A DNA stretch of 64,000 nucleotides from Pyrus communis (GCF_963583255.1 NC_084817.1:563001-627000), one strand, 5' to 3'; positions 46,775 through 63,010 are shown, numbered from the stretch's first letter. Notes: generated by a model from the letters alone, not told the origin. A program made the numbers and translations.

Positions 46775-48998
46775 TGTGACATCCCGTCCCGGGATTATTA
46801 AACGCACGTGTGAAATTACCTTTTTGCCCTTAGGTTGTTTTGTCACGTTGTGGGTTGTTTTGTGTGGTGTGGCATGTGTTGGACCACACACACACACACT
46901 CACACACACAGCCACTCTTCCCCTCCCTCTGTCTCTCTCCCCCGTGCCTCTCTCTTCCTTCCCGTTATCACCATACGTACGGACAAACACCAAAACCACC
47001 CAAACCATCACGGATCGAGGAAACCAAGGACACCATTCAACTCGTGAGGACAAGGGGAGCACGACCATAGCATTTTCAGGTAAGAACTTCGACGTTTTCA
47101 CGTCGATATCGCGAGGTCCGTTTTGAGCACTGTTCATGCAACATTAATTTACTTAGTTTTTGGACATTTGAAGCTTGTAGGTGTGTTGGTGAGGTCCTAA
47201 GGAGCGTCGGAGTAGCTCGTTGGACGAATTTGGACGTCGGGAAGGCCTAGTTCGAAGTTGGCCGGTTTTTGAGTTTTGAGACAGGTATGATCGCGTAACT
47301 TTTAGCCTTTAAAAGTGGTCCATCGTGATTCTACTAGTTTAGGGCTTTCTTTTGGTCCAAGAATCATAGAAAACGGTTGAGAAACGAAGGAGAATAGTTA
47401 GTTTAAAGTTTTTCCCAGTTTCCGGCGACCGGAGTCCGGCGAGGGTAGGCCGGAGAAGAAAGGGGAATATTCCGTCAAGTTTGACGGAATATTCCTAACG
47501 GCAGTGACGGTATCCGGTTAGATTTGACGGAATATTCCGTCAGTTTAACGGAATATTCCTGACGGCGTCTGTTGACACCGTCAGTGTGCCTGGCACGTGG
47601 CCGCGCGTGGGGGGCGCGTAGGTCCGTGCCTGTGCTGGCGCGTGGGGGCGCGTGCGGGGTCCAAAATTTTTTCTAAAAATATGGTTGTGACCCTGAGGTT
47701 GTGTAGAGCACGTGGGTATATTCATTTGTCCATTTTGAGCAATGTATGAGAAGTTATTACGAGAAAGGGGTTATGTGCTTTAAAGTTAACGTTTTTATAG
47801 TTGTTTCGCATTTAGGTGACACGTACCCAGAGGACGAGCGTGCACACGCGAGGCAGGGGGGCTACGACCCTTCTACATACCAGTGAGTGGGCTTTTGTTT
47901 TCCGTATATACCTATATACATTTATATTCCCAGAAATTGATTTAAAAAGGGTTATTTGCCTTATGCCATGCATATTATTATTATCGTTTATGCATCATCA
48001 CATTTATTAGTAGTGGCATGCATATACATATTTATATGTGGGTGCTGTGGAGGCATAGGTAAGTGCCAGGTAAGCGTTAATTAACGATTGCATTAATTAG
48101 TGGTTAAAGATGCTTAGAGAGCTCATAACCTGCACCCCCGGTGTTAGTGCTCCCGCCCAGAGTAGGGCACAGTCCTTCACGTGTTGTTCACCTCCCGCAC
48201 CATACGCTCAGCTTGGATCCAAGCTAGGTGCATAGGCCTGTCGTACAGACCACAATAGGTGGTTCCGACTCGTAGGTGACCCGCGAATATTCGCACAGCC
48301 TTCACGTGATCGTAGCACTAGAGCGTATATATATGTTACACCCAGGCTTGTCGTACAGACCACTTTAGGTGGTTCCGACTCGTGGGCAGGTTTAGATATT
48401 GAGATTGAGATTTGAGCTCTAGATGCAGCCGTACAGGTCACGTTAGGTGACTCCGGCTGCCGGATTACATGATATTGATATGGTTATACCTGGGTACTTG
48501 CATATCACTTTGAGATTGTGGCATGGCATATTTTGAGCATGATTGGTATACCCTTGAGCATGTTTTGCATGTTTACACATACGTATATATGTTTATTTTC
48601 TGGGAAGTATACAGGTTTTACGGCGAGGGGTTAGAAAGTATTTTGTAAATGGTTTTAGAAAGAATTGTTTTTGCCCACTCACGCTTTTGTTTTGCGCCCC
48701 TCCAGGTTCTAGTTGCTTAGCCGTTGCGGAGGTTTCCCTTGTGAGCTTTTCGGCGTTCTGACAGACACTCCACATCGTAGGGTCGCCTTCGGGCGTACTA
48801 TTGTTGTCGTTTTATTTGGACTGCTATAGACCTGCTCTGAATTTGTACCGCACTAACTAGCACTCATTTTAGTACTTGTATGCTAGTTTTTAACTATTCG
48901 TACTTTTATATTACTACTTACTAGCTTCCGCACGTGCACATGGCTACGTCACCTTTGTGCGACGGCCAGCACGCTCCGATCTCGGTCAGAGTGTGTCA
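46775..48998 (+). repeat. 3' LTR of the complete gypsy element
   Basis: 2224 bp, near-identical to the 5' LTR. The extra 10 bp are in the CA repeat near 46885-46910. It ends GTGTGTCA followed by the target duplication TTCCT. Confidence 0.95.
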
Positions 48999-49003
48999 TT
49001 CCT

Positions 49004-50030
49004 AACCTAATAAATAGTAGGACCATATCTACAAATTTTTCAACATTTTGCTTAGCTCCACACAAAATATTTTCTAAAACTAAAAGTTCAAAATTTTCAC
49101 AAAAGCTGTGAGTTATAACACACGTTTTCAAATTGATTGGGGAACTTTCAAAAGATTCATTATAAGCCAAAATTGAAATTATTCTCGTCACACCACTTGT
49201 TTTCTAAAATTAATTGAGGACATTCCGAAGATTTCAACACCTACAAATCTCTTTGGGGGCTCCGCTATTAGTTTATATAATTTTTCCATTTGTCAACTTT
49301 AAAAATCAGTAAAAGTAGTTTTAGGACCTAATAAATTGTAGGATTATATCCAAAAGTCTTACAATATTTTCTTTGGCTCCCACGCAAAATATTTTGTATA
49401 CTAAAAATTTCAACCTTTGCACAAACTTATGAGTTGTAATCCACGTTTTGAAATTGATTTTGAAAATTTTTACAAGATTTATTATAAGCCAAATTCAAGT
49501 TGTTCTTGTTGCACTACATGTTTTCTTAAAATTAATTTAGGACATTCGAGAGATTTTCGACGCATAAAATTGTATTTTTGGGGTTTGGGGGAGGGGGGGG
49601 GGCTTTATTAGTTTATATTATTTATTTCAACTTTAAAAAACAATAAAAAAAAGTTTCAAAACGTAATAAATTGTAGGATCACATTCAAAGGTTTTTACAA
49701 TATTTTTCTTAGCTCCCATGCAAATTAATAATTTTATTTTTTTTTACAATAGCTATGAGTTATATAGCCCACGTTTTTATCGATTTTAAGAATTTTTACA
49801 AGATTTATTATAAGCCAAAATTTGAGTCATCTTCGTCGCACCACATGTTTCTTAAAATTAATTTGGGACATCCCAAAGATTTTCAACATCTAAAGATTTT
49901 ATACCTAATAAATAGTAAAATCACATCCAAATATCATGCAACATTTTTCTTAGATCTCACGCAAAATATTTTCTAAAACTAAAATTTTTTATTTATTTCA
50001 CAAAATTGTGAGCATTACCCATGGAGTCAA
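49004..50030. repeat. Degenerate tandem array with a period of about 300 bp, right part
   Basis: The array landmarks resume near 49040, 49352, 49694 and 49937, spaced about 240-340 bp. With the left part this makes about seven copies. A G run lies at 49591-49600. No gene is seen. Confidence 0.75.
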
Positions 50031-50579
50031 ATTTGAAAAAAAAATTACAGGATTTATTTGGGGGAAGAAATATTTTTAATTTTTAATTTTTAATTTTTTG
50101 GGATGGGTAAGAGATTATAATATAGGTGGAAAAAAGGACAATAGATGGGTCTTGCACTCTAAAAATAAACGGAAAGAGGGGTTTTCAGTAGGCTGTAGTT
50201 TCTTTGTAGTTCCGAGTGAGAGAAAGTAGAGAGGAGAGAGAGGGAGGAGGCGTCCGGCGCGGAGTCACGCCGTTGGTTCCTGAGTTTCGACGGTTCATTG
50301 TGCTTTTCGCTTGCAAGATCCGCCTTTAGTCTATAAAAAATCCGGCATTCTGAAATTTCTGATCTCTGGAAAAAAAAAAAAAAACCCAAAAACAATTCCT
50401 AAATCTTCTCTTCTCTCAGTCTTTGCCAATCATCTTTTGTGAACTGATTAATTAATTGATTAATTTTGTTTTGTTTTGTTGTCTGATTAATTTATTGATT
50501 CATTGTAAACTGATTAGTTTACCTTTGTGCTCATAAATTGATCAGAGTTTTGTTTTTCTGCTACAAACCCTAATTTGAA
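50031..50579 (+). promoter_or_regulatory. Promoter and leader of the La-motif gene
   Basis: AT-rich DNA followed by a GA-rich stretch (50215-50250) and a T/C-rich leader up to the ATG at 50580. No clear TATA box. A leader intron is possible but not provable here. Confidence 0.35.
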
Positions 50580-53500
50580 ATGGCGATGGCTGCGGATTCT
50601 TCTGCCAATCACCATTCCCCGCGTGGTCCTGAATTTTCCATTGATGGCGGCAGCGATGCTGTCAGCAAGAGGGCTAGTTTACCATCTCCATGGGCGAAGG
50701 TTGTCCGAGGTGGTGAACCAGATGCTGTCCAATCTCCGCCGTCCTCATCCTCATCGTTGTCCTCGCTGGGCAACTCAGCACCGGAGCAAACCCCTTTTTC
50801 CAATTGCTCCCAATCCTCCAAAGCTGCTCGTTCTTCACCTTCGCCGCCTCCCCATACGCCAGAGGGCTTTTCAGCTGCCGACAGTCCCAATAGGCATAAT
50901 AGCAATGCCGGTGGGCCAAAGAAGCTGGCTTGGAACAAGCCCTCCAACGCCGTCGTTGAGGTTAGTCCTGTAACTGTTATGGATGCTTCTTCTTGGCCTG
51001 CTTTATCCGAGTCGGCTAGGGCTTCACCTAAACTACCAGCTGATTCCCCTCCAAAGACTGTCTCCGAAGCAATTGTCAACCAAGGATCATTCCCCGTTTC
51101 CCAGGTTAGTTCACAATCATTAATTTTTTCTTTTCTTTTTTACTTGTTTTGCTGTAGAGAAATATTAAGAAAAGGGAAAGAAAGATAGAATTGTTACAAA
51201 TTTGGGTAACCATTAATTAACCAATTTCTTAGCTAATTAATCCAGACGGTTGTACAGATTTTTGTTTCTTCCGGTGCATAAAACGGTGAAATAACTTAGA
51301 TTCAGAGAGCTACTAATACATTGCCCTGCATTTTCTCTCAACCAGTATAAAAGTTATCGTATTTTTATGGGTGGGAGATTATTCTAAGTACTGATAGTCA
51401 TTCTCTATGCACGATTGATCTTGTGTTTTGTTGATAGGGACCTGTTATAGCACATTCACCCAACTCCAAAAGACATCCTGCTAATAATGCAAATCAGAAC
51501 TCCACCCCAAATCATGCACCAGCTCGACAAAGATCAATTAAGCGTGGTGGCGGTGGCAACACTGGGGGTGGGCATGCACATAGCGGTTTTGGACACCCTG
51601 TCACCCCGCCACCACCACCACCATTCCCTGTTTTTCCTATTCTTCCAAATGGGTATGGCAATCTGGTACCAGCAATACCAGATCCTTCTCCACGAGATCC
51701 TTCTTTCCGGGGCAGCAGTTGGGATGCTAGACCAATTCGTGGCTTTGTGCCTCAATCACACCCAGTAAACGATCATCGGAATTCTCGTAGGGGAAATTTT
51801 GGACCTCGCCCACGTGGAGATGGTCACTACCACAACAATCACGGAGGCAAGCGCGACCAGGATCGTGGAAACTATATGAATCCCAGGGATATCCACATGC
51901 ATCAGCATAGAGCCCCTCCAATGAGCCTTGTAAGGCCATTATCACCAAATACTGCTGCATTTCCCCCTCAACCTGCAAGACCCTTTGCAAATCCCATGGG
52001 TTTTCCGGGTGAGTATACTATGTTAATATAGTTGTTTTTGATATTTGGAAGTGTAACTTACGTCTGTTTGTATATAGAGTTTATGTATGTCCCTCCATTG
52101 CCTTTGGAGCCCATTCGAAGCATGCCACCGTTCATTACTCAAGCACCACATCCTGCAATGTTTTATCCTGTTTCAGAATCTCCCCTACCTTCATTGATAA
52201 TCAACCAAATAGAATATTACTTCAGGTACATTTAATTTCAAGCTTCATTGATTCACAATTTGTTAGCTGCACGAACTAATTCCTCAGTATCTTGAGAATT
52301 AACTGCCCAAGTTGCGTTCTTTGTTACTACAGTGATGCTAATTTAATAAAAGACGACTTTCTACGGTCAAACATGGATGCCCAGGGATGGGTTCCTATAT
52401 CTCTAATAGCAAACTTTCCTCGGGTATGTTATTTATGTGTTTTTGGTAACTCGGGTATGTTATTTCTGATTGATTAAGCACATTTTTCTCTCTCTTTGTG
52501 ACATATATTATCACTATAGTTCTCTATGTATAACATAACGAAACATCTAATTTTTTAAAAGACGTTTTAGTCTATGAAAGTTAAAAAATCACCTTCTTGT
52601 AGAGCGACAATGGGTAATCGTTTGTAATACCTTTACATTATGCTTCACCAAGTTAGGTATTATAAAATAGTTTACACAAGTTGCATAACATTTATAGTTC
52701 TCTCTTAAGGTGCTTGAATGGCAAAATATTCTATTCAACCTTCAGTTTTATGCTCTGATTTAATGGAAACTAATTTATTTACCTTAATCTAAGTCTCAAC
52801 CTTTAGCTTTTCTGTTCATTGCCTTCCTTTTTGTGAAGTTTTATGTTCAGATAATTCTCTGCCTGAATCCTTGCCGTTATAACTTTATAGGGGAGGAAGA
52901 AAGTAGGATTATTTGTTTTCATGGTATTTCTGTGCTGTTGACCTGTAAACAAAATAAAAAGATTGCAGTATGAGAATAGTAACCACAGATTTTGGTCTGT
53001 TGACGATTTGATATCTGCTAGGAAATGATTTTATTGAATGGAGAGAATCCTGTAGGCGGAGAACATGGTGATTGATACTTTCTAAGATAAAAATAAGGAA
53101 AGAAAGATATGGGAGAATACGTAGAAACAAAACATAACAGAAAACAGTGAGAAATTTAGAGCCTATGTGACTTTGAGTTTGAAACCCAGGAGCTTATCAT
53201 CTCCATTAAGTTTATTTATTTGATGCTAATGCTTTCCTTGTCATGTTTGGCTACTTCAGTCAACTTTTGTTTCTTAAGAAAATTATCCTCGTCTCTTTAA
53301 GTATCATTCATCCCCACTTGATGTTTTATTGTTACAGGTTAAGAGTTTGACAACCAATATCCAATTAATACTTGATTCTTTAAGAGGTTCCGGTATTGTT
53401 GAAGTACAGGTGAATTTCTTTATATTTGTTGTTTTGTTAAGCATTGTGTTTGTAATAACATGTCCTCCTGAAGAACTCCGATATATGTTTTAGATTGTGA

Positions 53501-53950
53501 AACGAGTAATCTTCCGCTTTATTGCCAAAAGGAAAAGATGACCTTTTGGCACATTATAATGCCGACCAAATGAAATGACTTACGTTAGAAACCAGTATTT
53601 TTTACAGGAAACCATGGCAATTGTGCTGCAATATTTTATTTTGGTCTAATACTCTATTATGATTGCGGCAGGATGATAAAGTGAGGAGGCTTAATGAATG
53701 GACGAAGTGGATATCAACTACTGGTCAGCTTCCACCTGAGTCAGGTTCACCATCCACACTATCCTCCAGTGTATTAAGTGGTAACACGCTTGCAAATTCT
53801 TTCGAAAAGATGACTGTGGAAGGACCTAGCCAAAATAGCATGGGAGGTAAACCAGATCCAAACTCTCTGGCTATTCCAGAGAGTTGTTCAACCGAGTCAA
53901 CTAGCCAAGCACAACTTCCTAATGGGGATGTTACTCAGACAGATCATTGA
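50580..53950 (+). CDS. La-related protein, LARP1 type (La motif)
   Basis: Six exons join in frame to 561 residues: 50580-51104, 51438-52008, 52078-52225, 52333-52423, 53338-53409 and 53672-53950. All are GT-AG. The N-terminal two thirds is disordered and rich in Ser, Pro, Gly and His, with the conserved 'PWAKVV' and 'SWPALSE' stretches of plant LARP1b/c. The La motif winged helix lies at about residues 397-490, with 'IEYYFSDANL', 'GWVPISLIANFPRV' and 'LRGSGIVEVQ', and is followed by 'VRRLNEWTKWI'. There is no DM15 repeat at the C-terminus, which fits the LARP1b/c branch rather than LARP1a. Such proteins bind RNA and have been linked to translation and leaf senescence. The gene appears intact. 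Confidence 0.93.
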
Positions 53951-54613
53951 AGTCAAAGTAGATGTGTACCACCAAAAAGATTCAAGCAAAATCATGGAGA
54001 AAAAGTGCAGTTCCAATTTTGAAGGGTTTGCTAAGGTAATGGGGGAAGGGAGGTAGCTGTTTAGCCTGTATCGAGGGCGTGCGAATTCTTTTCTTTATAA
54101 ATCTGTTACTTTGCCTAGTTTTGGAATGCTTTTGAGGCTAGTACAGGAAACAAATAAGAAATAACGATAATTAATCGTCAATTGAGAAGAAAGAGAAGAA
54201 GCTGAAGAGATCGAGCAAAGGCAGAATTTGGAGGTCATTGGTTTGTATAGTTTGGATTTGGTGTGAATGTTTGCGGGTTTATTTTTTGGCGCGTCGAAAG
54301 AAGAGCTTAATTTGAGATGTTATAGCTAAAGGGCATATGTAAGCATTTTTTTTGGTGCGCAAGACTCCACTTATGGAGTAGAGGTGTGGATTTGAGCTGC
54401 GGTGCGCTCGTGTTTGTTTCCACCCAAGGATGGTTAGACCAATTGCTTGAATTTTCACAGTTTTGTACTCTTTTAGCTTTATGTAACTTTTGCCTATCTT
54501 TATTTCTGTTGTTCCCAAGTATTCTTTCATCCTCTACATATAATCTCTCCCTCGATTGCCCTAAAACTTTCCGGCTTAATCCATCGTCACCCCCATTAAT
54601 GAATCTATGAAAT
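53951..54613 (+). other. La-motif gene 3' region and spacer before the bZIP
   Basis: Probably 3' UTR for the first 200-300 bp, then a short promoter region of the FD-like gene with 'tctacatataatctctccc' about 80 bp before its ATG. No other gene. Confidence 0.4.
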
Positions 54614-55489
54614 ATGGTTCCCACAACCTCAAGTAGCTGCAACAGAAAGTCCGTGGAAGATGTCTGGACAGACATCAGCCTAGCGTCTCTTTCTCGTAAC
54701 TCCTGCAACACCACCACCGCCGCCGTTCACGACCCTGCTGCCGCTGCTTTTCTCGGCATCATTTTTCAAGATTTCCTGGCTTCTACTAGTACTATTTCCT
54801 CCAACATCGACCCACCACCACCCGCTGCCGCCAGTACTGTTCTGAGCTTAAATTCCGGGACTCAATCTGATCTTGAACAGCGTTTACTTGAAACCACTAG
54901 GGCTACCATCACTGATCCTCGTCCATTGAAGCCAAACCCAAAACTCGACCCACTGGTACTAGTGTTACTCCTACTAGGCCTAATTCTTTGGATAGTCACT
55001 CTTCAGTCTTCCCTTCTTGCTACAAGAAAAGGGCTCTGGATGGTCATGATCAAAATCATGATGATCATCACAACTCCACCAACGGCGGCCGGCATAAGCG
55101 CATGATCAAGAATCGAGAGTCCGCTGCTCGCTCCAGAGCCCGAAAGCAGGAACCTTTCTGTCCATGTATTTCATTACATATCATGTGCTCTTACGTTTTT
55201 ACTTTTGTTTTGTGAATATGTAGCCTACTTTTAGTAATTGTATGCAGGCTTGTACAAATGAGTTGGAACTTGAAATTGCACATCTGCGGGAGGAGAATGC
55301 CAGGCTCAAGAGACAGCAAACAAGGATGATGATCCTTTTAGCGTAGAATATTGTCGCTTGTATAAAAATAAATAAATAGGGTGATTGGTTTTTCCTTGAT
55401 TGCAGTCCTACTTGGCATCCCCTACCCTTGCTCAGCAGCTGCTTCCAAAAAGGCAAACCCTCTTCAGAACCTCAAGTGCTCCATCTTGA
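54614..55489 (+). pseudogene. FD: FD-like group A bZIP transcription factor, decayed
   Basis: The parts of an FD homologue are all present but do not join. Exon 1 starts MVPTTSSSCNRKSVEDVWTD, with the 'VEDVWxDISLASL' motif of FD. Near 54957 the frame must shift by one (loss of a single base after 'CTGGT') to reach 'TRPNSLDSH' and the basic region 'RMIKNRESAARSRARKQ', which ends at 55149. There the expected donor reads CAG|GA instead of CAG|GT. Exon 2 (55248 to about 55321) has the leucine zipper 'NELELEIAHLREENARLKRQQ' after a good AG, but I find no GT donor at its end. The last exon (55406-55489) ends 'FRTSSAPS', the FD phosphorylation/14-3-3 motif. FD partners FT in floral induction. With three defects this is probably a pseudogene. 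Confidence 0.8.
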
Positions 55490-57764
55490 TCAGTTGAGGC
55501 AGCCTCAAACTGCATGAAATGACGACCCGCTCCCTCCTATATGTAAATATATGTTATGCCTTTCTTTTCTCTTCCATTCGCCACCACTTTAAACTTAACC
55601 TTATGCTTATAGGAAGAAATTAAACTAGTTTTGTTGAGAATGCAATTCCAATTCCAGAAAGTTAAGGACTTTGCATGTGAGTTGGACTATTCGTCATATT
55701 TAATTTTACAGCAAAACCACAACTTCCTAGACGTTCCATTAAGCTCAACTTCTCATATGTTAGTATTTTCTTTTATCGCATTGTGTTTGTAGCATTATTC
55801 TTGTGCGATCGAGGGAGATACGACCTATCGAATGGTAACATGGCTGCAACAATGCTGTAAACTGTAACGTGGGAGTCCTAGAGATCCGTGTCGGCATAGC
55901 GATGCATCAGGAGAGAACTTCATTTCCGTTGTCTGTCTTTCTTTGCGGATTTGTGTCTGCATTGCAAAGTACATCCTCGAGCATGCTTGCTTTTAAGGAA
56001 GGTCGCAAGCAGACGAGGAACTGTTGGAAAGTGAATCGGATAAACTTTTTGTCAGATGTAGGATCATCAAGGGTTGTGTTCTCTCGAGCTTTAATGAGTA
56101 GTTTAATCCGTTAATATATTTGGAGGGAAAGATCTTCAGCCTTTCACTAGGGTGTTATAGCTGTGATTATCTTAATTACAAGCTTAGTTTTTAAATAAGT
56201 ATTTTGGATTAGTCATGCCAGCTGGCTGGTAGTGTTTTGGAAAACAATATATGTAACCAATTGTCGTAGTATTGAGGATATTATTGATTGGAAAATATTA
56301 GAAAAATATCTCTCTATCTCCTTCTTCCCTCTATCCCTCCATTGACACTGCAGCTTGTAGGTTGAGTTGAGTGATTTGTGAGTAGCTGCATATCATAGGG
56401 ACAGCTGATATGTCTTCGTAAGAATTTAGGTCTACCACCCTGATTGGGTACTTAGGTTTTTTCACTGCTGACCTCTGGGATTTAAGTAAGCTAGATTTAA
56501 GGAAACCGACTTTGCTGTAATGGAATTCTTGCTAAGATTCAAGGAAGCTAATTGCACTATTACGAGAAAAAAAAAGTTCAAGCGAAGAAGGTAAGTTGAT
56601 GATGAATTGTGTGTATACAAAAACGAAAGTCGTGTTTATCTACGACCAACACAAAAAAAAAAAACTTTTATTTAAAAAAACTGAGTTTTTAAGATAAAAT
56701 CTCATATATAAAATCAGTTAAATTTGATACTATCTAAACGTTGACGTTGAACACTTTTATCCTTATTTTGCTTTACCTTTGGACTTCACCTTCTTAAGCA
56801 CTTACAAATATTTTCATTAGAAACATTTAAATTGCTTCATGAAAAGCATCTAACAAGTACCTCTTCAAAAAACACTTTTATGATTCAGAAATAAATTTTC
56901 ATTTTTTATAGCAATCGGAGCCACAAAAATTTGGTTGTCCGAGAACGTTTTTAGTCGTTTCAAAACAAAAATCTCAAACATGCTTCTCTCTTTGTTCTGA
57001 TAAGTTTTTATTTTTATTTTTTATTATTAGCTCGCACGAGGTAGTGGAATTCTTAATCGGAGGAGGGTACAAAGTTTCAGTTGAAAAACGAAGAAGAAAA
57101 TATAAAGAAAAAGTAGCCAGTGGGAGAACGTAGTGGAGCACTATTGAGTATTTGACATGTTTTAATGAGATGGAGAGTAATCATTGGTGAGCTTTGAGGC
57201 TGCAGACTGCAGTGCAGGGATGTAAATATAGCATAAAGTATAGTCCACAACCACTAGACATGCATGCTTGTCTCCCACGCACCATAAACGCACAAAGGAG
57301 CATTACCAAATGTGATATTAATTGTGTGTTTATTCATGCATGCGCAACAAATCAAAATCACCTTTCCTAATTTTGTTTGTATTTTAAGAGAGAAAGATTT
57401 ATATGCACCCTCTTTCGAGATCACTCTAACATTTTAGATCAATAATATAATGTAAAGTGTAAGTCTCTTTTTACGTAACATTATGTTATTGTTTTTAGAA
57501 CATCGTCAAAACTTTGTTAAAGTTTTGGACACGGTCGAGTGTTCCACTACTACACTAATACTTTCTCAACTTCACCACCTACACAGTTCAACGACATGTG
57601 TTGAGTTGTATTACAAAAAGTATGTGCAATTGATAATGAAACCATCTATTTAAAGGGGATTTAACTTCATGAAGTTTGTGACACGGGCATATGCTTCATC
57701 CTTCTTGCTTGGGCTCTTAGCTAATGACTGAAAAACACATGGAAAATAGTTCATAGTAAAATAT

Positions 57765-57961
57765 GGATTTGGATCCTCTCCTGAGCACAGTCTGCTGAGC
57801 TTTCCGAGCAAATCATGGACCGTTGAATTTTGATCTAACGGCTACAAACAGGGAGTCCCTCTAAAAGTTATAATAATTGTAGCCGTTAGATCAAAATCCA
57901 ATGGTCTGTGTGATTTTCTCAAGAAGCTCAGCAGGCTGAGCTCAAGAAAGGATCCAAATCC
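57765..57961. mobile_element. 197-bp foldback MITE
   Basis: The ends GGATTTGGATCC and GGATCCAAATCC are inverted, and the similarity continues inward ('ctgctgagctt' against 'aagctcagcag', 'gatctaacggctaca' against 'tgtagccgttagatc'), so most of the element can fold on itself. The flanks 'gtaaaatat' and 'ttaaaatat' are a 9-bp duplication with one mismatch, which suggests the Mutator superfamily. Confidence 0.75.
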
Positions 57962-58679
57962 TTAAAATATAGCACTCAAATCAGTCCAAAACGCACTTTC
58001 CATTTTTTGAATTACTTTAGCCTTACAGTTACCCCGACCCCACAAAATATCATTACAAAAGAGTTAGTGTGTGTGAGTGAGTCACTGCACGGATTCTAGG
58101 ATTAATTAAGTCCACTGATAAATATGATACAAATATTCGACCAAAATATGATAAATATATGCCAGATTTCTTCAATCCTACTATGCAAGAAATTATCCTT
58201 ACCATTCAAAGGGCATGCTCATATACATGGGATGGTCGTTCAGTTGATCAGTTGTTTCACATAACTTGTTACCAAAATTTATGTTTAAATTGCTAATAAC
58301 AATCGAATGGTGTGCTCTCTAAACTATTTCAAATTACATATTTATTATAATGCGTGAAATAATACACTAAATAATTTGTATTTCCGGTATCTAAAAAATT
58401 TCTTAGATTAGGATTAGGAATACTACCACCAATACCACCACCACTGTGTACCAGCCTCCACCACCCAGATATCCAATTACAGATGTACGATGTGTCAAAT
58501 AATGGAAATCAAATAAGATAATCAAGCAAGATAAGAGCGCACTAATTTGATTAATATGGGTAGGTTTAAAGTCTAGGTTATAGAGATATATCCTACTGAT
58601 CCCATATATGCAGCCCAAGTAAGATCTTTCTCTTCACCGCCTAAGTACGTAATCCTCCTGTCACCTTTTATCTTCTCTC

Positions 58680-58680
<1 letters not shown>

Positions 58681-58727
<47 letters not shown>

Positions 58728-58728
58728 G
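58681..58728 (+). promoter_or_regulatory. GT microsatellite and TATA box of the subtilase gene
   Basis: A (GT)n tract of about 40 bp runs directly into TATATA (about 58721-58728), 60 bp before the ATG. The GT tract may vary in length right next to the core promoter. Confidence 0.6.
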
Positions 58729-58787
58729 CTAGGTTAGCAGAGTGTTAAGTGCAAGAACAAGGGGGAGAGAGAGAGAGAGAGATCAAC

Positions 58788-62194
<3,407 letters not shown>

Positions 62195-63010
62195 AAACTG
62201 ACAGGAAGTACTTCAATAAGTCAAGTTGTAACTATCATAGCGAAGTGTTGCCTCTGCAATAAACAACATCTGAGCAAGTAATATAGGGTAGAGTCTAATC
62301 CAAGAAAATACTGACGCAGACGAAGCTATTGAGAACATAAAACCCATGAATATCTGCTAAATGAAATGCTAACGCAAATATAAAACCCCGCCCTGCTAAT
62401 CAAATGCAGTCTTCAACACCACAAGAAATCATGAAATGGGCATGTCATGAAATGACTCCAAATGCTATCACATAGATAAAACCCACAAATATCTGTTAAA
62501 TCAAAGGATTTTAATGAAAACATAAGCTGACCTCCATAGTCAATATGGAAGCACCTGCCTTACAACAGAAGCCAATTTTTATATCAATCATCATCATAAC
62601 CTACTCACTATGGTTTCATCACAATCTGGACAGTTTCTCCAATTGTATAGGAAAAGACTACAAATCTCTAAACCTAACTTAAAATGCATTGATTTAGGTA
62701 AAATCTAAGAAATCAGAAGGAATCAGATATTCATTCTGCCCAAACAATCAATCAACTCAGAAGACAAGAATGGAAAAAGAGTAAGCACCACGTGTTTAAT
62801 ATATTATCATAACAAAAGAGAACCACATAACATCATAGATTTCAGGTATAGAAGAGCTAGAAGTGCGGAAAATAACAGATGTCTGCATACAAATAAAGTA
62901 CTTCACTAAGTCACGAAACGTTTCAGATAACAGATACAAACAGCATTACACAACCACAGCTCGTAAAGAGCAACAAACCATAAAAACAGGTTCCTTCATC
63001 CCCAGGCCCT
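62195..63010. other. Convergent spacer between the subtilase and SKP1-like genes
   Basis: The two genes point toward each other, so this stretch should hold both 3' UTRs. No other gene is seen. Confidence 0.5.

Larger units (their letters stand above)
39606..48998 (+). mobile_element. Complete young Ty3/gypsy chromovirus (Tekay-like)
   Basis: This 9393-bp element has LTRs 39606-41819 and 46775-48998. The perfect 5-bp target duplication TTCCT lies at 39601-39605 and 48999-49003. The primer-binding site for initiator tRNA-Met directly follows the left LTR and a polypurine tract precedes the right LTR. The domain order gag, protease, RT, RNase H, integrase, chromodomain-like C-terminus is that of plant chromoviruses; the long LTRs and tail sequence suggest the Tekay/Del clade. 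It sits inside a tandem repeat array. One in-frame stop splits the polyprotein. Confidence 0.96.
55490..58787. other. Long intergenic region before the subtilase
   Basis: AT-rich DNA containing a foldback MITE at 57765-57961 and a GT microsatellite at 58681-58720. The 81-residue frame near 55869 has no recognisable features. No gene is supported. Confidence 0.5.
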
